Assembly (NCBI GenBank): GCA_019455325.1
Contig: JACFMQ010000006.1
Location: forward strand, 1 to 64,000
DNA: 64,000 nucleotides
Reading direction: 5' to 3'
Source: Rhodocyclaceae bacterium
GTDB lineage: Bacteria; Pseudomonadota; Gammaproteobacteria; Burkholderiales; Rhodocyclaceae
A program made the translations under genes and the position numbers. The notes below the pieces were generated by a model. That model was not told the DNA's origin. It made no database searches and saw only the letters and a program-made list of their open reading frames with translations. Shown piece after piece: positions 55,068-64,000 of this stretch (positions are counted from its first letter, which is position 1; each line of letters starts with the position of its first letter).

Positions 55068-55103
55068 TCGCGCCTTTGCAAACGAAGAATAGGAGATACA
55101 TAA

Positions 55104-56756
<1,653 letters not shown>

Positions 56757-56810
56757 TGTAATTGCCGGTCCGGCCGGCCGGGATCCGCTCCCGGCCCGGC
56801 CCTCCCGCGG

Positions 56811-56853
56811 AAAGCCCCGTTCGGCCTCGGCCGGCCGGGGCTTTCTCTTTTTT
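56811..56853 (+). terminator. Terminator after groEL
   Basis: AAAGCCCCG (56811-56819) pairs with CGGGGCTTT (56836-56844) around a 16-nt GC-rich loop, followed by a T-rich run to 56853. Confidence 0.88.
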
Positions 56854-56935
56854 CCGGCCGTCGCCGGCCGGCGGTGGGGCTTTCCGCTCGCCGGGCGACG
56901 CGGTAACCTTGCCGCCGGACGAAGGGAGCGGAACG

Positions 56936-57616
56936 ATGCGGGTATTGCTGATCGAAGACGACGAACTGCTGGCCGACGGCATCGCGCGCGGCCTGCGCCA
57001 CGCCGGGCACGTCGTCGAGCGGGCCGCCGACGGCCGGCATGCGGACGCCTGGCTGGCCGAGCGCGAGTACGACGTCGTGATCCTCGACCTCGGCCTGCCC
57101 GGCCTCGACGGCTCCGAGGTGCTCAAGCGCCTGCGCGGCCGCCGGCAGGACATGCCGGTGCTGGTCGTCTCGGCGCGCGAGATGCTCGACGAACGCATCC
57201 GCCTGCTCGACCTCGGCGCCGACGACTATCTCGTCAAGCCGGTGGCGGTGGCCGAACTGGAGGCGCGCATCCGGGCGCTGACCCGGCGCGGCCAGGGCAA
57301 GTCCGATCCGATGCTGCGGCTGGGCAACCTCGACCTCGACACCGCCGCGCGCCGCGCCTGGATCGGCGAGCAGCCGCTCGACCTCACCGCGCGCGAGTGG
57401 TCGGCGCTGGAATTCCTCGCCTTGCGCGCCAACCGCATCGTCAGCAAGGACCTCGTCATGCAGTCGCTGTACAACTGGGACGAGGAGATCACCCCGAACG
57501 CGGTCGAGAAGATCATCTCCCGGCTGCGCGGCAAGCTCGAACCGGCCGGCGTCAACATCCGCACCGTCCGCGGCATGGGCTACTACCTTGAAAAACCAAA
57601 GTCTTCACCCGCGTAG
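56936..57616 (+). CDS. OmpR-family response regulator (TctD/QseB-like)
   Basis: A 226-residue regulator. The receiver domain (1-~115) has DD at 8-9, the phosphoacceptor D51 in VVILDLGLPG, and VKPVAVAELEARI. The C-terminal OmpR winged helix follows (ARRAWIGEQPLDLTAREWSALE, NAVEKIISRLRGKL, IRTVRGMGYYL). It overlaps the kinase gene by 29 nt. The paired kinase is TctE-like, a type that controls carboxylate transport genes. It stands directly upstream of the acetate permease operon, so that operon is a likely target. Confidence 0.92.
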   Translation: MRVLLIEDDELLADGIARGLRHAGHVVERAADGRHADAWLAEREYDVVILDLGLPGLDGSEVLKRLRGRRQDMPVLVVSAREMLDERIRLLDLGADDYLVKPVAVAELEARIRALTRRGQGKSDPMLRLGNLDLDTAARRAWIGEQPLDLTAREWSALEFLALRANRIVSKDLVMQSLYNWDEEITPNAVEKIISRLRGKLEPAGVNIRTVRGMGYYLEKPKSSPA

Positions 57617-59012
57617 CCTGCGTCAACTGCTCCTCGCCTGGCTGCTGCCGGGCGTGGCGTTCATCCTCGTCGCCAGCGGCACCAGCGCCTATCTCGTCGC
57701 CTCCGGCAACGCCAACCGCGCCTACGACCGCTCGCTGCTCAACCTGGCGCTGGCGCTCGCCAACCAGGTCGAGACGCGCGGCGGGCGGCCGACGCTCGAC
57801 CTGCCGCCGCAGGGGCTGCAGATTCTCTTCGCCGACCCCTTCGACCGCATCCACTTCGCCGTCTACGGCTCGCGCGGCGAACTGCTCGCCGGCGAGGAGG
57901 GGCTCTTTCCGGAGAACGCGCCGAGCACCTTCCAGGGCGCTTCGCACGGCCTCTTTCCCAGGGACATCTCCGGCCCCGACGCCTTCGCCGACGGCAAGCT
58001 GTTCTTCAACAGCCGCATCCGCGGCCGGGACGTGCGCGGCGTCGTCCTCGTCACGCAGAAGGACGGCCACGAGCTGACCGTCGTCGTCGCCGAGACCCTG
58101 GCCAAGCGCGAGAAGCAGGTCGGCGACATCCTGCTCAGCATCGTCGTGCCCGCGTTCCTGCTTTCGGCGGCGACGATCGCCCTCGTCATGTTCGGCGTCA
58201 ATCTCGGCCTGCGGCCGCTCGAGGCGCTGCGCGACCGCCTGTCGCGGCGTTCGCCGGTCGACCTCAGTCCGGTCGGCGACAGCGGCCTGCCGACCGAGCT
58301 GCAGCCCCTGGCCGACGAAATCGACCGCCTGCTGCGGCGCCTCGACGTCGCCCTCGGCGCCCAGCGGCATTTCGTCGCCGACGCCGCGCATCAGTTGCGC
58401 ACGCCGATCGCCGGCCTGCAGGCGCAGGTCGAATCGGCCGTGCAGACCGGCGACACGGCGCGCCTGCCGCACATCCTCGCCGCCGTGCAGCGCCTGTCGC
58501 GCCTGGTCAACCAGTTGCTCGCGCTGGCCCGCGCCGAGCCCGGCGCCCTGCCGGCGCAGCGGACCGTGTCCCTGCGCGGCCTGATCGAGGAGAGCGCCGA
58601 TCCGTGGCTGCGCATGGCCATCGAGCGCAACGTCGATCTCGGCTTCGACCTCGCGGAGGCGAGCGTCGTCGGGAACCCGCTGCTCCTCCGGGAATTGATC
58701 GGCAACCTCGTCGACAACGCCATCCGCTATACGCCGGCGGGCGGGGAGGTGACGCTGCGCTGTCGGCGCGCCGGGGACGGCGGCGCGCTCGTCGTCGTCG
58801 AGGACAGCGGTCCGGGCATTCCGCCCGGCCAGCGCGAGCGCGTTTTCGAGCGTTTCTTCCGCGGCCGCGCCGATTCGGACGACGGCTGCGGCCTCGGTCT
58901 GGCCATCGTGCGGCGCATCGCCGACCAGCACGGTGCCACGATCCACATCGGCGATGCGGCCGTCGGCGGGGCGCGGGTCGAGGTGGCCTTTCCGGCGCCG
59001 TGCGACGGCTGA
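57588..59012 (+). CDS. Sensor histidine kinase, TctE-like (2CSK_N)
   Basis: A 474-residue kinase with two membrane helices (QLLLAWLLPGVAFILVASGTS near 12-32 and SIVVPAFLLSAATIALVMFG near 185-204). The short periplasmic region between them (YDRSLLNLALALANQVE, DRIHFAVYGSRGELLAGEEG) resembles 2CSK_N of TctE. HAMP-like and HisKA (HFVADAAHQLRTPI) and HATPase (NLVDNAIRYTPAGG, DSGPGIP, GCGLGLAIV) domains follow. The start is TTG at 57588 within the regulator gene; no strong RBS is visible. Likely cues are carboxylates. Confidence 0.9.
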   Translation: MKNQSLHPRSLRQLLLAWLLPGVAFILVASGTSAYLVASGNANRAYDRSLLNLALALANQVETRGGRPTLDLPPQGLQILFADPFDRIHFAVYGSRGELLAGEEGLFPENAPSTFQGASHGLFPRDISGPDAFADGKLFFNSRIRGRDVRGVVLVTQKDGHELTVVVAETLAKREKQVGDILLSIVVPAFLLSAATIALVMFGVNLGLRPLEALRDRLSRRSPVDLSPVGDSGLPTELQPLADEIDRLLRRLDVALGAQRHFVADAAHQLRTPIAGLQAQVESAVQTGDTARLPHILAAVQRLSRLVNQLLALARAEPGALPAQRTVSLRGLIEESADPWLRMAIERNVDLGFDLAEASVVGNPLLLRELIGNLVDNAIRYTPAGGEVTLRCRRAGDGGALVVVEDSGPGIPPGQRERVFERFFRGRADSDDGCGLGLAIVRRIADQHGATIHIGDAAVGGARVEVAFPAPCDG

Positions 59013-59025
59013 CGCCTTTCGTTTC

Positions 59026-59042
59026 CGTCAGCGTGGCGTCAG
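59026..59042 (+). promoter_or_regulatory. CGTCAG-N5-CGTCAG direct repeat upstream of DUF485-actP
   Basis: CGTCAG at 59026-59031 and 59037-59042 repeat with an 11-bp period, as at 35118-35134. It lies about 195 nt upstream of the DUF485 gene and just after the kinase stop. Confidence 0.6.
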
Positions 59043-59151
59043 CATGGCGCGGCCTTCCATGCGCCGGGCCGCGTTCTCCCGACGTCGCAAAAATCCTTGT
59101 GCCACGGCGCTTTTCGCCGCGATCCGCTTTCCCGAAAAGCATTTCCCATAG

Positions 59152-59184
59152 CGTAAGAGCAGCGTCAGTGAAGCTCCGTATAGT
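59152..59184 (+). promoter_or_regulatory. Promoter-proximal CGTAAG/CGTCAG repeat and -10 box
   Basis: CGTAAG (59152-59157) and CGTCAG (59163-59168) are again 11 bp apart. TATAGT (59179-59184) is a likely -10 placed 10 nt downstream. A lack of a -35 box here fits an activator-dependent promoter. Confidence 0.6.
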
Positions 59185-59236
59185 GGCGCCTGAACTCTGA
59201 AAAGAGTCGATAACGTCACAAAGAGAGGAGCACTCG

Positions 59237-59548
59237 ATGTCACAAGAGATAAGCAACAAGATCGCTGCCAACCCGGCGTTCCAGCGCTTCGTTTCGAAAC
59301 GCAACAGCTATTCCGTCGTTATGACGATCCTCGGTGCGGTGGCCTACTACGGCTTCATCCTGTTGGTCGCCTACAACCCGACCTTCCTCGCCCAGAAGCT
59401 GGGCGCGGGCATGACCACGAGCATCGGCGTGCCGATCGGTCTCGGCGTGATCGTGTTCACGATCATCATCACCTGGATCTTCGTCCGTCGCTCGAACACC
59501 GAGTTCGACGACGAAGCGGCTGCGATTCTCAAGGAGGCGACGAAATAA
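59237..59548 (+). CDS. DUF485-family membrane protein (YjcH-like)
   Basis: A 103-residue protein with two membrane helices ([21 protein letters not shown] and [22 protein letters not shown]). The pattern [15 protein letters not shown] and the length match YjcH, the DUF485 partner gene of ActP in E. coli. The ATG follows AAAGAGAGGAGCACTCG. One nt separates it from actP. It is probably a small subunit or assembly partner of the permease. Confidence 0.93.
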   Translation: MSQEISNKIAANPAFQRFVSKRNSYSVVMTILGAVAYYGFILLVAYNPTFLAQKLGAGMTTSIGVPIGLGVIVFTIIITWIFVRRSNTEFDDEAAAILKEATK

Positions 59549-59549
59549 C

Positions 59550-61229
59550 ATGAATATCAAGCACATCCTCGCCGCAGTCGCGGCCCTCTCCGTCGCCGGC
59601 GGCGCCATCGCGGCCGGCGCCGATCTCGGCCAGGCGCAGAAGCAGGCGACCAACTGGACGGCGATCACCATGTTCGCCATCTTCGTCGCCGCCACGCTGT
59701 GGATCACGAAGTGGGCCGCGGCCAAGACCAAGTCGGCGGCCGACTTCTACACCGCCGGCGGCGGCATCACCGGCTTCCAGAACGGCCTGGCGATCGCCGG
59801 CGACTACATGTCGGCGGCCTCGTTCCTCGGCATCTCGGGCCTCGTGTTCGCCAACGGCTTCGACGGCCTGATCTTCTCGATCGGCTGGCTGGTCGGCTGG
59901 CCGATCATCACCTTCCTGATGGCCGAACGGCTGCGCAACCTCGGCAAGTTCACCTTCGCCGACGTCGCCGCCTACCGCTTCTCGCAGACCCCGGTGCGCA
60001 TCTTCGCCGCCTTTTCGTCGCTGATCGTCGTCGCCTTCTACATGATCGCGCAGATGGTCGGTGCCGGTCAGTTGATCAAGATCCTCTTCGGCATGGAGTA
60101 CATCTACGCCGAGATCCTGGTCGGCATCATCATGCTCGCCTACGTGCTCTTCGGCGGCATGACGGCGACGACCTGGGTGCAGATCATCAAGGCCGTGATG
60201 CTGCTCGGCGGCGCGACCTTCATGGCGCTGGCCGTGCTGGTCCAGTTCGGCTTCTCGCCGGAGGCGCTGTTCACCAAGGCGACCGAGATCCACTCGAAGA
60301 AGGATGCGATCATGGCGCCGGGCGCACTGATCAAGGATCCGATCTCGGCGATCTCCGTCGGCATGGCGCTGATGTTCGGCACCGCCGGCCTGCCGCACAT
60401 CCTGATGCGCTTCTTCACCGTGCCGAACGCCAAGGAAGCCCGCAAGTCGGTGGCCTGGGCGACGACCTGGATCGGTTACTTCTACATCCTGACCTTCATC
60501 ATCGGCTTCGGCGCCATCACCAACCTGATCGCCAACCCGGGCGAGTACTACGTCGGCGGCGAACTGGCCGGTGGCCTGAAGGGCGGCGGCAACATGGCGG
60601 CGGTGCATCTCTCCGGTGCCGTGGGCGGCAACCTGTTCCTCGGCTTCATCTCGGCCGTGGCCTTCGCCACCATCCTCGCCGTGGTCGCCGGTCTGACGCT
60701 GGCCGGCGCCTCCGCCGTGTCGCATGACCTGTACGCCTCGGTGATCCGCAAGGGTCAGGCCTCGTCGGCCGAAGAGCTGCGCGTGTCGAAGATGGCCACT
60801 GTCGCTCTCGGCATCCTGGCCATCGTGCTCGGCATCGCCTTCGAGAAGGAGAACGTCGCCTACATGGTGATGCTGGCCTTCACCATCGCCTGCTCGGGCA
60901 ACTTCCCGGTGCTCTTCATGTCGGTGCTGTGGAAGGATTGCACGACCCGCGGTGCCGTCGTCGGCGGCTTCGTCGGCCTGGTCCTGGCCACCGTGCTGAC
61001 CATCGGTTCGGCCTCGGTGTGGGAAGCGGTGATGCACAACCCGAAGGGCTCGGCCTGGTTCCCGTACAACTCGGCCGCGCTGTTCTCGATGACCGCCGCC
61101 TTCTTCACGATCTGGCTGGTGTCGATCCTCGACAAGTCGGCCCAGGCGACGAAGGAGCGTGAGCTGTACCTCGACCAGCAGATCCGTTCGGAGACCGGCG
61201 TCGGCGCCGCGGGCGCGAGCGCCCACTAA
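59550..61229 (+). CDS. actP: Cation/acetate symporter ActP
   Basis: A 559-residue SSS-family permease. A cleavable signal ([17 protein letters not shown]) is followed by a periplasmic start and 13 helices. [29 protein letters not shown] is the Na+-site region, read here from residue ~66 on. [20 protein letters not shown] is the typical cytosolic loop. It takes up acetate and other short carboxylates with Na+. It is preceded by DUF485 and a TctDE-like system and followed by a strong terminator and a NarL-type system. Confidence 0.93.
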   Translation: MNIKHILAAVAALSVAGGAIAAGADLGQAQKQATNWTAITMFAIFVAATLWITKWAAAKTKSAADFYTAGGGITGFQNGLAIAGDYMSAASFLGISGLVFANGFDGLIFSIGWLVGWPIITFLMAERLRNLGKFTFADVAAYRFSQTPVRIFAAFSSLIVVAFYMIAQMVGAGQLIKILFGMEYIYAEILVGIIMLAYVLFGGMTATTWVQIIKAVMLLGGATFMALAVLVQFGFSPEALFTKATEIHSKKDAIMAPGALIKDPISAISVGMALMFGTAGLPHILMRFFTVPNAKEARKSVAWATTWIGYFYILTFIIGFGAITNLIANPGEYYVGGELAGGLKGGGNMAAVHLSGAVGGNLFLGFISAVAFATILAVVAGLTLAGASAVSHDLYASVIRKGQASSAEELRVSKMATVALGILAIVLGIAFEKENVAYMVMLAFTIACSGNFPVLFMSVLWKDCTTRGAVVGGFVGLVLATVLTIGSASVWEAVMHNPKGSAWFPYNSAALFSMTAAFFTIWLVSILDKSAQATKERELYLDQQIRSETGVGAAGASAH

Positions 61230-61251
61230 GCCTCCGGGGTAGCCACCCAAG

Positions 61252-61283
61252 AAAAGGCCCGGGCTTCGGCCCGGGCCTTTTTT
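61252..61283. terminator. Terminator between actP and the NarL-type regulator
   Basis: AAAAGGCCCGGGC and GCCCGGGCCTTTT form a 13-bp stem with a TTCG loop and T run. The genes converge here, and the A and T tracts on both sides allow bidirectional use. Confidence 0.93.
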
Positions 61284-61329
61284 CGTCCACCGCCGGCCCG
61301 AGGTCCGGCGGGTCTCGGCGTTCGCCGCC

Positions 61330-61983
61330 TCAGAAATCGGATGGGCGGGCGAGCCCGTGCGAGATGGCGTAGCGCACCAGCTCCGCCACGTTGCTCAGGC
61401 CCATCTTCTGCAGGATGTGGGTCTTGTGCGTGCTGACGGTCTTCACGCTGAGCGAAAGCTCGGCCGCGATCTCGGTCAGGCCGCGGCCGGCGACGATCAT
61501 GTTGAACACTTGATATTCGCGGTCGGACAGCAGGTCGTGCGGCAGGTGGTCGGCCTTCGGCCGGATGCCGTGCACCATCAGCGCCGCCACCTTCTGGCTG
61601 ACGTAGACGCCGCCGCGGGTGATCTGGCGGATCGCCGAGATCAGGATCTCGGTCTCGGTCTCCTTGGTCAGGTAGCCGGAGGCGCCGGCCTGCAGCGCGC
61701 GCACCGCGTACTGCTCCTCGTGGTGCATGCTGAGGACGAGGATCGGCAGCTCGGGCCGTTCGTCCTTGACCATGCGGATCAGATCCAGGCCGTTGCGCCC
61801 CGGCATCGACATGTCGAGGATGAGCACGTCCCAGGGCCGCTCGCGGACGAGGTGCATGAGTTCGTTGCCGTTCGCCGCCTGGCCGGCCACCGTGAAGTCC
61901 TCGGTGTCGTCCAGGATCTGCTTCAGGCCGTCGCGGATGATGGCGTGGTCGTCCGCCAGCAGGACTTCGAATCTTTCCATCAT
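61330..61983 (-). CDS. NarL/LuxR-family response regulator
   Basis: A 217-residue regulator. The receiver domain has DDH at 11-13, the phosphoacceptor D57 in VLILDMSMPG and LTKETE. The C-terminal LuxR helix-turn-helix is HDLLSDREYQVFNMIVAG, then LTEIAAELSLSVKTVSTHKT and QKMGLSNVAELVRYA. Its start overlaps the stop of the kinase gene by 4 nt. It converges on the actP operon. In several bacteria a NarL-type regulator controls actP and acs (CrbR); whether this one does is not shown. Confidence 0.93.
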   Translation of the reverse strand: MMERFEVLLADDHAIIRDGLKQILDDTEDFTVAGQAANGNELMHLVRERPWDVLILDMSMPGRNGLDLIRMVKDERPELPILVLSMHHEEQYAVRALQAGASGYLTKETETEILISAIRQITRGGVYVSQKVAALMVHGIRPKADHLPHDLLSDREYQVFNMIVAGRGLTEIAAELSLSVKTVSTHKTHILQKMGLSNVAELVRYAISHGLARPSDF

Positions 61984-64000
61984 TTCACCTCTCTCGATCT
62001 TTCAAGGGGGATCGTCGCCTCGATCAAGGTGCCCTGTCCAGGGGACGTGGTCACGGAGAAACGCCCGCTGAGCGTCTGCACGCGCTCGCGCATGCCGATC
62101 AGGCCGAGGCTGCCGCGCCGGCTCGGGTCGTGGACGAAGCCCTTGCCGTTGTCGGCGATGTGCAGCGCCCATTCCTCGTCGCTCCGCAGCAGGCGGACGT
62201 CGATGGCGGAGGCGCCGGCGTGCCGGGCGACATTGGTCAGCGATTCCTGCAGAACCCGGAACAGGGCGGTGGCCACGGCGCCGCCCTGCTGCGGGTTTTC
62301 CGGCGGCAGATCGAGCCGCACCTGGATGCCCGTGCGCTCCGAGAACTGGTTGACGTACCAGGCGGCGGCGGCCGACAGGCCGAGGTCGTCGAGCACGAGC
62401 GGCCGCAGCTCCGAGGAAATGCGGCGCACCGAGGCGATCGCCTGGTCGATCTGCCCCTTGATCGACTTGACCTTGCCCGCCTCCGCCGACAGATCCGGCG
62501 GCAGGCGCCGGCCCAGCCACGAGATTTCCATGCGGATGCCGGTGAGCAACTGGCCGAGTTCGTCGTGCAGTTCCCGGGCGATGCCCGTGCGCTCCTGCTC
62601 GCGGACGTTCTGCTGCGAGGCCGACAGCTCCTGCAACTGCCGGTTCGTTTCCAGCAGTTCGCGCTCCGCGCGCTGGCTTTCGCTGAGGTCGCGGAACACG
62701 GCGGTGAGCAGGATGTCGCCGTGGAACGAGCTGGTCGACAGGCTGATCTCCACCGGCACCTCGCGTTCGTCCCGCCGCAGCTCGATGTTGGTCAGCACGG
62801 CGAAGCTGGTCGGCGACCGCCAGCCTTCCTCCAACTGGCGGCGCAGGTAGGCGCGCTGCTGCTCGCTCAGGCCGCTGTAGAGCAGTTCCCCGATCGGGCG
62901 GCCGACCGCGTCCGCCGCCTTCGTGTCGAAAAGCCTTTCCGCCGCGTAGTTGAAGAGGACGATCCGCCGCGACGAATCGGCCGTGACGATGGCGTCGCGC
63001 ACCGACTGGACCATGTGCCGGATCTGGTCGTCGCGCTCCTTGAGCCGGGTTTCCAGGCCCTCCTTGCGGTGCAGGTTCCTGATCGTCGCCAGCGCGACGA
63101 CCAGGATGAAGATGTGCACGAGCGCGGTGCCGGCGGCGATCATCTGCGCGGTGTGCCGCCACGGCAGCAGCGCGTCCCGTTCGGTGACGGCGACGCTGAG
63201 GTCCAGAGGGTAGTTGGCGATGCTCCGGTAGGCGACGAAGCGCCGGTCTTCCGCCGGGCCGATGCTCGTCTCGACGACGCTGCCGCCGCTCTGGTCGCGC
63301 AGCGTCTGCAGCGCCTCCCGGTCGCCCTCGATCATGCCGGTGCGGGCGCTGTCGCGCGGCGTGCCGGCGAGGCGGGCGCCCTGCCGGTTGAGCAGCAGGA
63401 TGTGGCTGACGGACTTCAGCGTGATCGACTGGTAGAGCGATTCGAAGTATTCGATGCTGATCGCCGCGGCGATGGTGCCGCGGAAGTTCCCCCGGGCGTC
63501 GCGCAGCGGGATGCTGACGTAGTAGGTCCATTGGCCGTCCACGCTGGCCCGCTCGGCGTTGCTGATGAAGACCTCGTTCGGCCCGCCGTCCGCGTGATAG
63601 CGGAAGAATTCCCGGTTCTGCATCGACAGGTTGCGGATGAAGTCGGGGCGCGACGAGTTGACGCCGCGCCCCTGGCTGTCGACCAGGAAGATCGACTTCA
63701 CCTGCGGCAGGCCGGAGGTGCGGGCCTGGAGCAGGTAGTGGACGAGCAGGTTGTCGAGTTCGAGGCGGCTGCCGATGTCGTCGGAAAGCCGCTCGCGGGT
63801 CGCGCGCATGGTCAGGAGGACGCTGTCGAAGGTGCGCGTCGTCTGGTCGGAGAGCACCCGGCTGAGGCCGACGATGGTTTCCCGGGCGTGCTTCAGCTCG
63901 CGCTGGCGGAGATCCAGGATCAGCGCCGCCGTGGCGACGACGATCACCAGGCAGGTCATCAGCGAGAGCAGGAGCACCGCCCTCACCGACGTGCCGACGT
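61980..64000 (-). CDS. Membrane sensor histidine kinase (Cache-like sensor, PAS, HisKA_3), 5' end at window edge
   Basis: At least 668 residues. The first membrane helix is near the N-terminus (LLLSLMTCLVIVVATAALIL), followed by a ~250-residue periplasmic Cache-like domain (NREFFRYHADGGPNEVFISN, GQWTYYVSIPLRD), a second helix (AGTALVHIFILVVALATI), a PAS domain, and HisKA_3 with the phosphoacceptor in ARELHDELGQLLTGIRMEI, then HATPase (ESLTNVARHAGAS, GSLGLIGMRER). The GTG at 63986 has no RBS and the frame is open to the edge, so the true start probably lies outside. Its partner is the NarL-type regulator. Confidence 0.9.
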   Translation of the reverse strand, partial: VGTSVRAVLLLSLMTCLVIVVATAALILDLRQRELKHARETIVGLSRVLSDQTTRTFDSVLLTMRATRERLSDDIGSRLELDNLLVHYLLQARTSGLPQVKSIFLVDSQGRGVNSSRPDFIRNLSMQNREFFRYHADGGPNEVFISNAERASVDGQWTYYVSIPLRDARGNFRGTIAAAISIEYFESLYQSITLKSVSHILLLNRQGARLAGTPRDSARTGMIEGDREALQTLRDQSGGSVVETSIGPAEDRRFVAYRSIANYPLDLSVAVTERDALLPWRHTAQMIAAGTALVHIFILVVALATIRNLHRKEGLETRLKERDDQIRHMVQSVRDAIVTADSSRRIVLFNYAAERLFDTKAADAVGRPIGELLYSGLSEQQRAYLRRQLEEGWRSPTSFAVLTNIELRRDEREVPVEISLSTSSFHGDILLTAVFRDLSESQRAERELLETNRQLQELSASQQNVREQERTGIARELHDELGQLLTGIRMEISWLGRRLPPDLSAEAGKVKSIKGQIDQAIASVRRISSELRPLVLDDLGLSAAAAWYVNQFSERTGIQVRLDLPPENPQQGGAVATALFRVLQESLTNVARHAGASAIDVRLLRSDEEWALHIADNGKGFVHDPSRRGSLGLIGMRERVQTLSGRFSVTTSPGQGTLIEATIPLERSREVK

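Overview
The window is about 68% G+C and densely packed with short gaps and many 1-8 nt gene overlaps. The content (rpoA-rplQ junction, ubiA-ubiD, phasin, two large beta-oxidation clusters, many sensor kinases, two acetate-type symporter operons) fits a betaproteobacterium. Rhodocyclales (Azoarcus/Thauera/Azospira-like) is my best guess from gene content, not a measured assignment. I found no rRNA, tRNA, CRISPR array or complete insertion sequence.

Layout. 1-667: end of the ribosomal/rpoA operon with its terminator. 692-7213 (minus): a four-gene run with an Atm1-type ABC exporter, a CHASE/PAS histidine kinase, a response regulator with an RsbW-like ATPase domain and a response regulator with a PP2C phosphatase domain. 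This looks like a signalling partner-switch module. 7343-21086: fatty-acid beta-oxidation. A PsrA/FadP-like TetR regulator, FadE, a FadI-type thiolase, a DegV protein, a FadJ-type enzyme, a YciA thioesterase and FadL are followed by an isolated ORF6N gene, then a FadN-type enzyme and a second thiolase. A 17-bp palindrome is present as identical copies beside the promoters of the regulator gene and the fadN-type gene.

21146-35000: housekeeping and mixed genes: DUF4442 thioesterase, DUF2802, SPOR, TPR, RidA, RecG, an LplT-PlsC fusion, UbiA, UbiD, DUF4870, a PyrR-like PRTase, a tautomerase, DacB, PilZ-STAS, a DUF59 protein and an NnrS-like membrane protein. 35227-37302: DUF4212 plus a VC_2705-type Na+/solute symporter. 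37453-48654: small hypotheticals, an OmpA-like lipoprotein, a glutamine-amidotransferase-like hydrolase, a CPA2 antiporter, YbdK, a degenerate serine hydrolase, two DUF457 paralogues around gpmI and a TerB-like gene.

48659-54370: methyltransferase, LysR, Rnk, and two paralogous small proteins that resemble EF-G domains III and V without the GTPase. One of these sits in a tight operon with a double universal stress protein, a phasin-like protein and a beta-helix protein; this is the least familiar locus in the window. 54627-56756: groESL with a heat-shock-type promoter and CIRCE. 56936-64000: a TctDE-like two-component system, DUF485-ActP acetate permease, and a NarL-type two-component system running off the window edge. 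The two symporter operons share CGTCAG direct repeats upstream, which suggests a common regulator, perhaps the adjacent TctD-like protein.

Two families of intergenic inverted repeats are present, each in two copies: GGAGTGAGGAG-type at about 19.7 and 23.4 kb, and CGCA(A/G)AGGCGCA-type at 47.5 and 51.5 kb.
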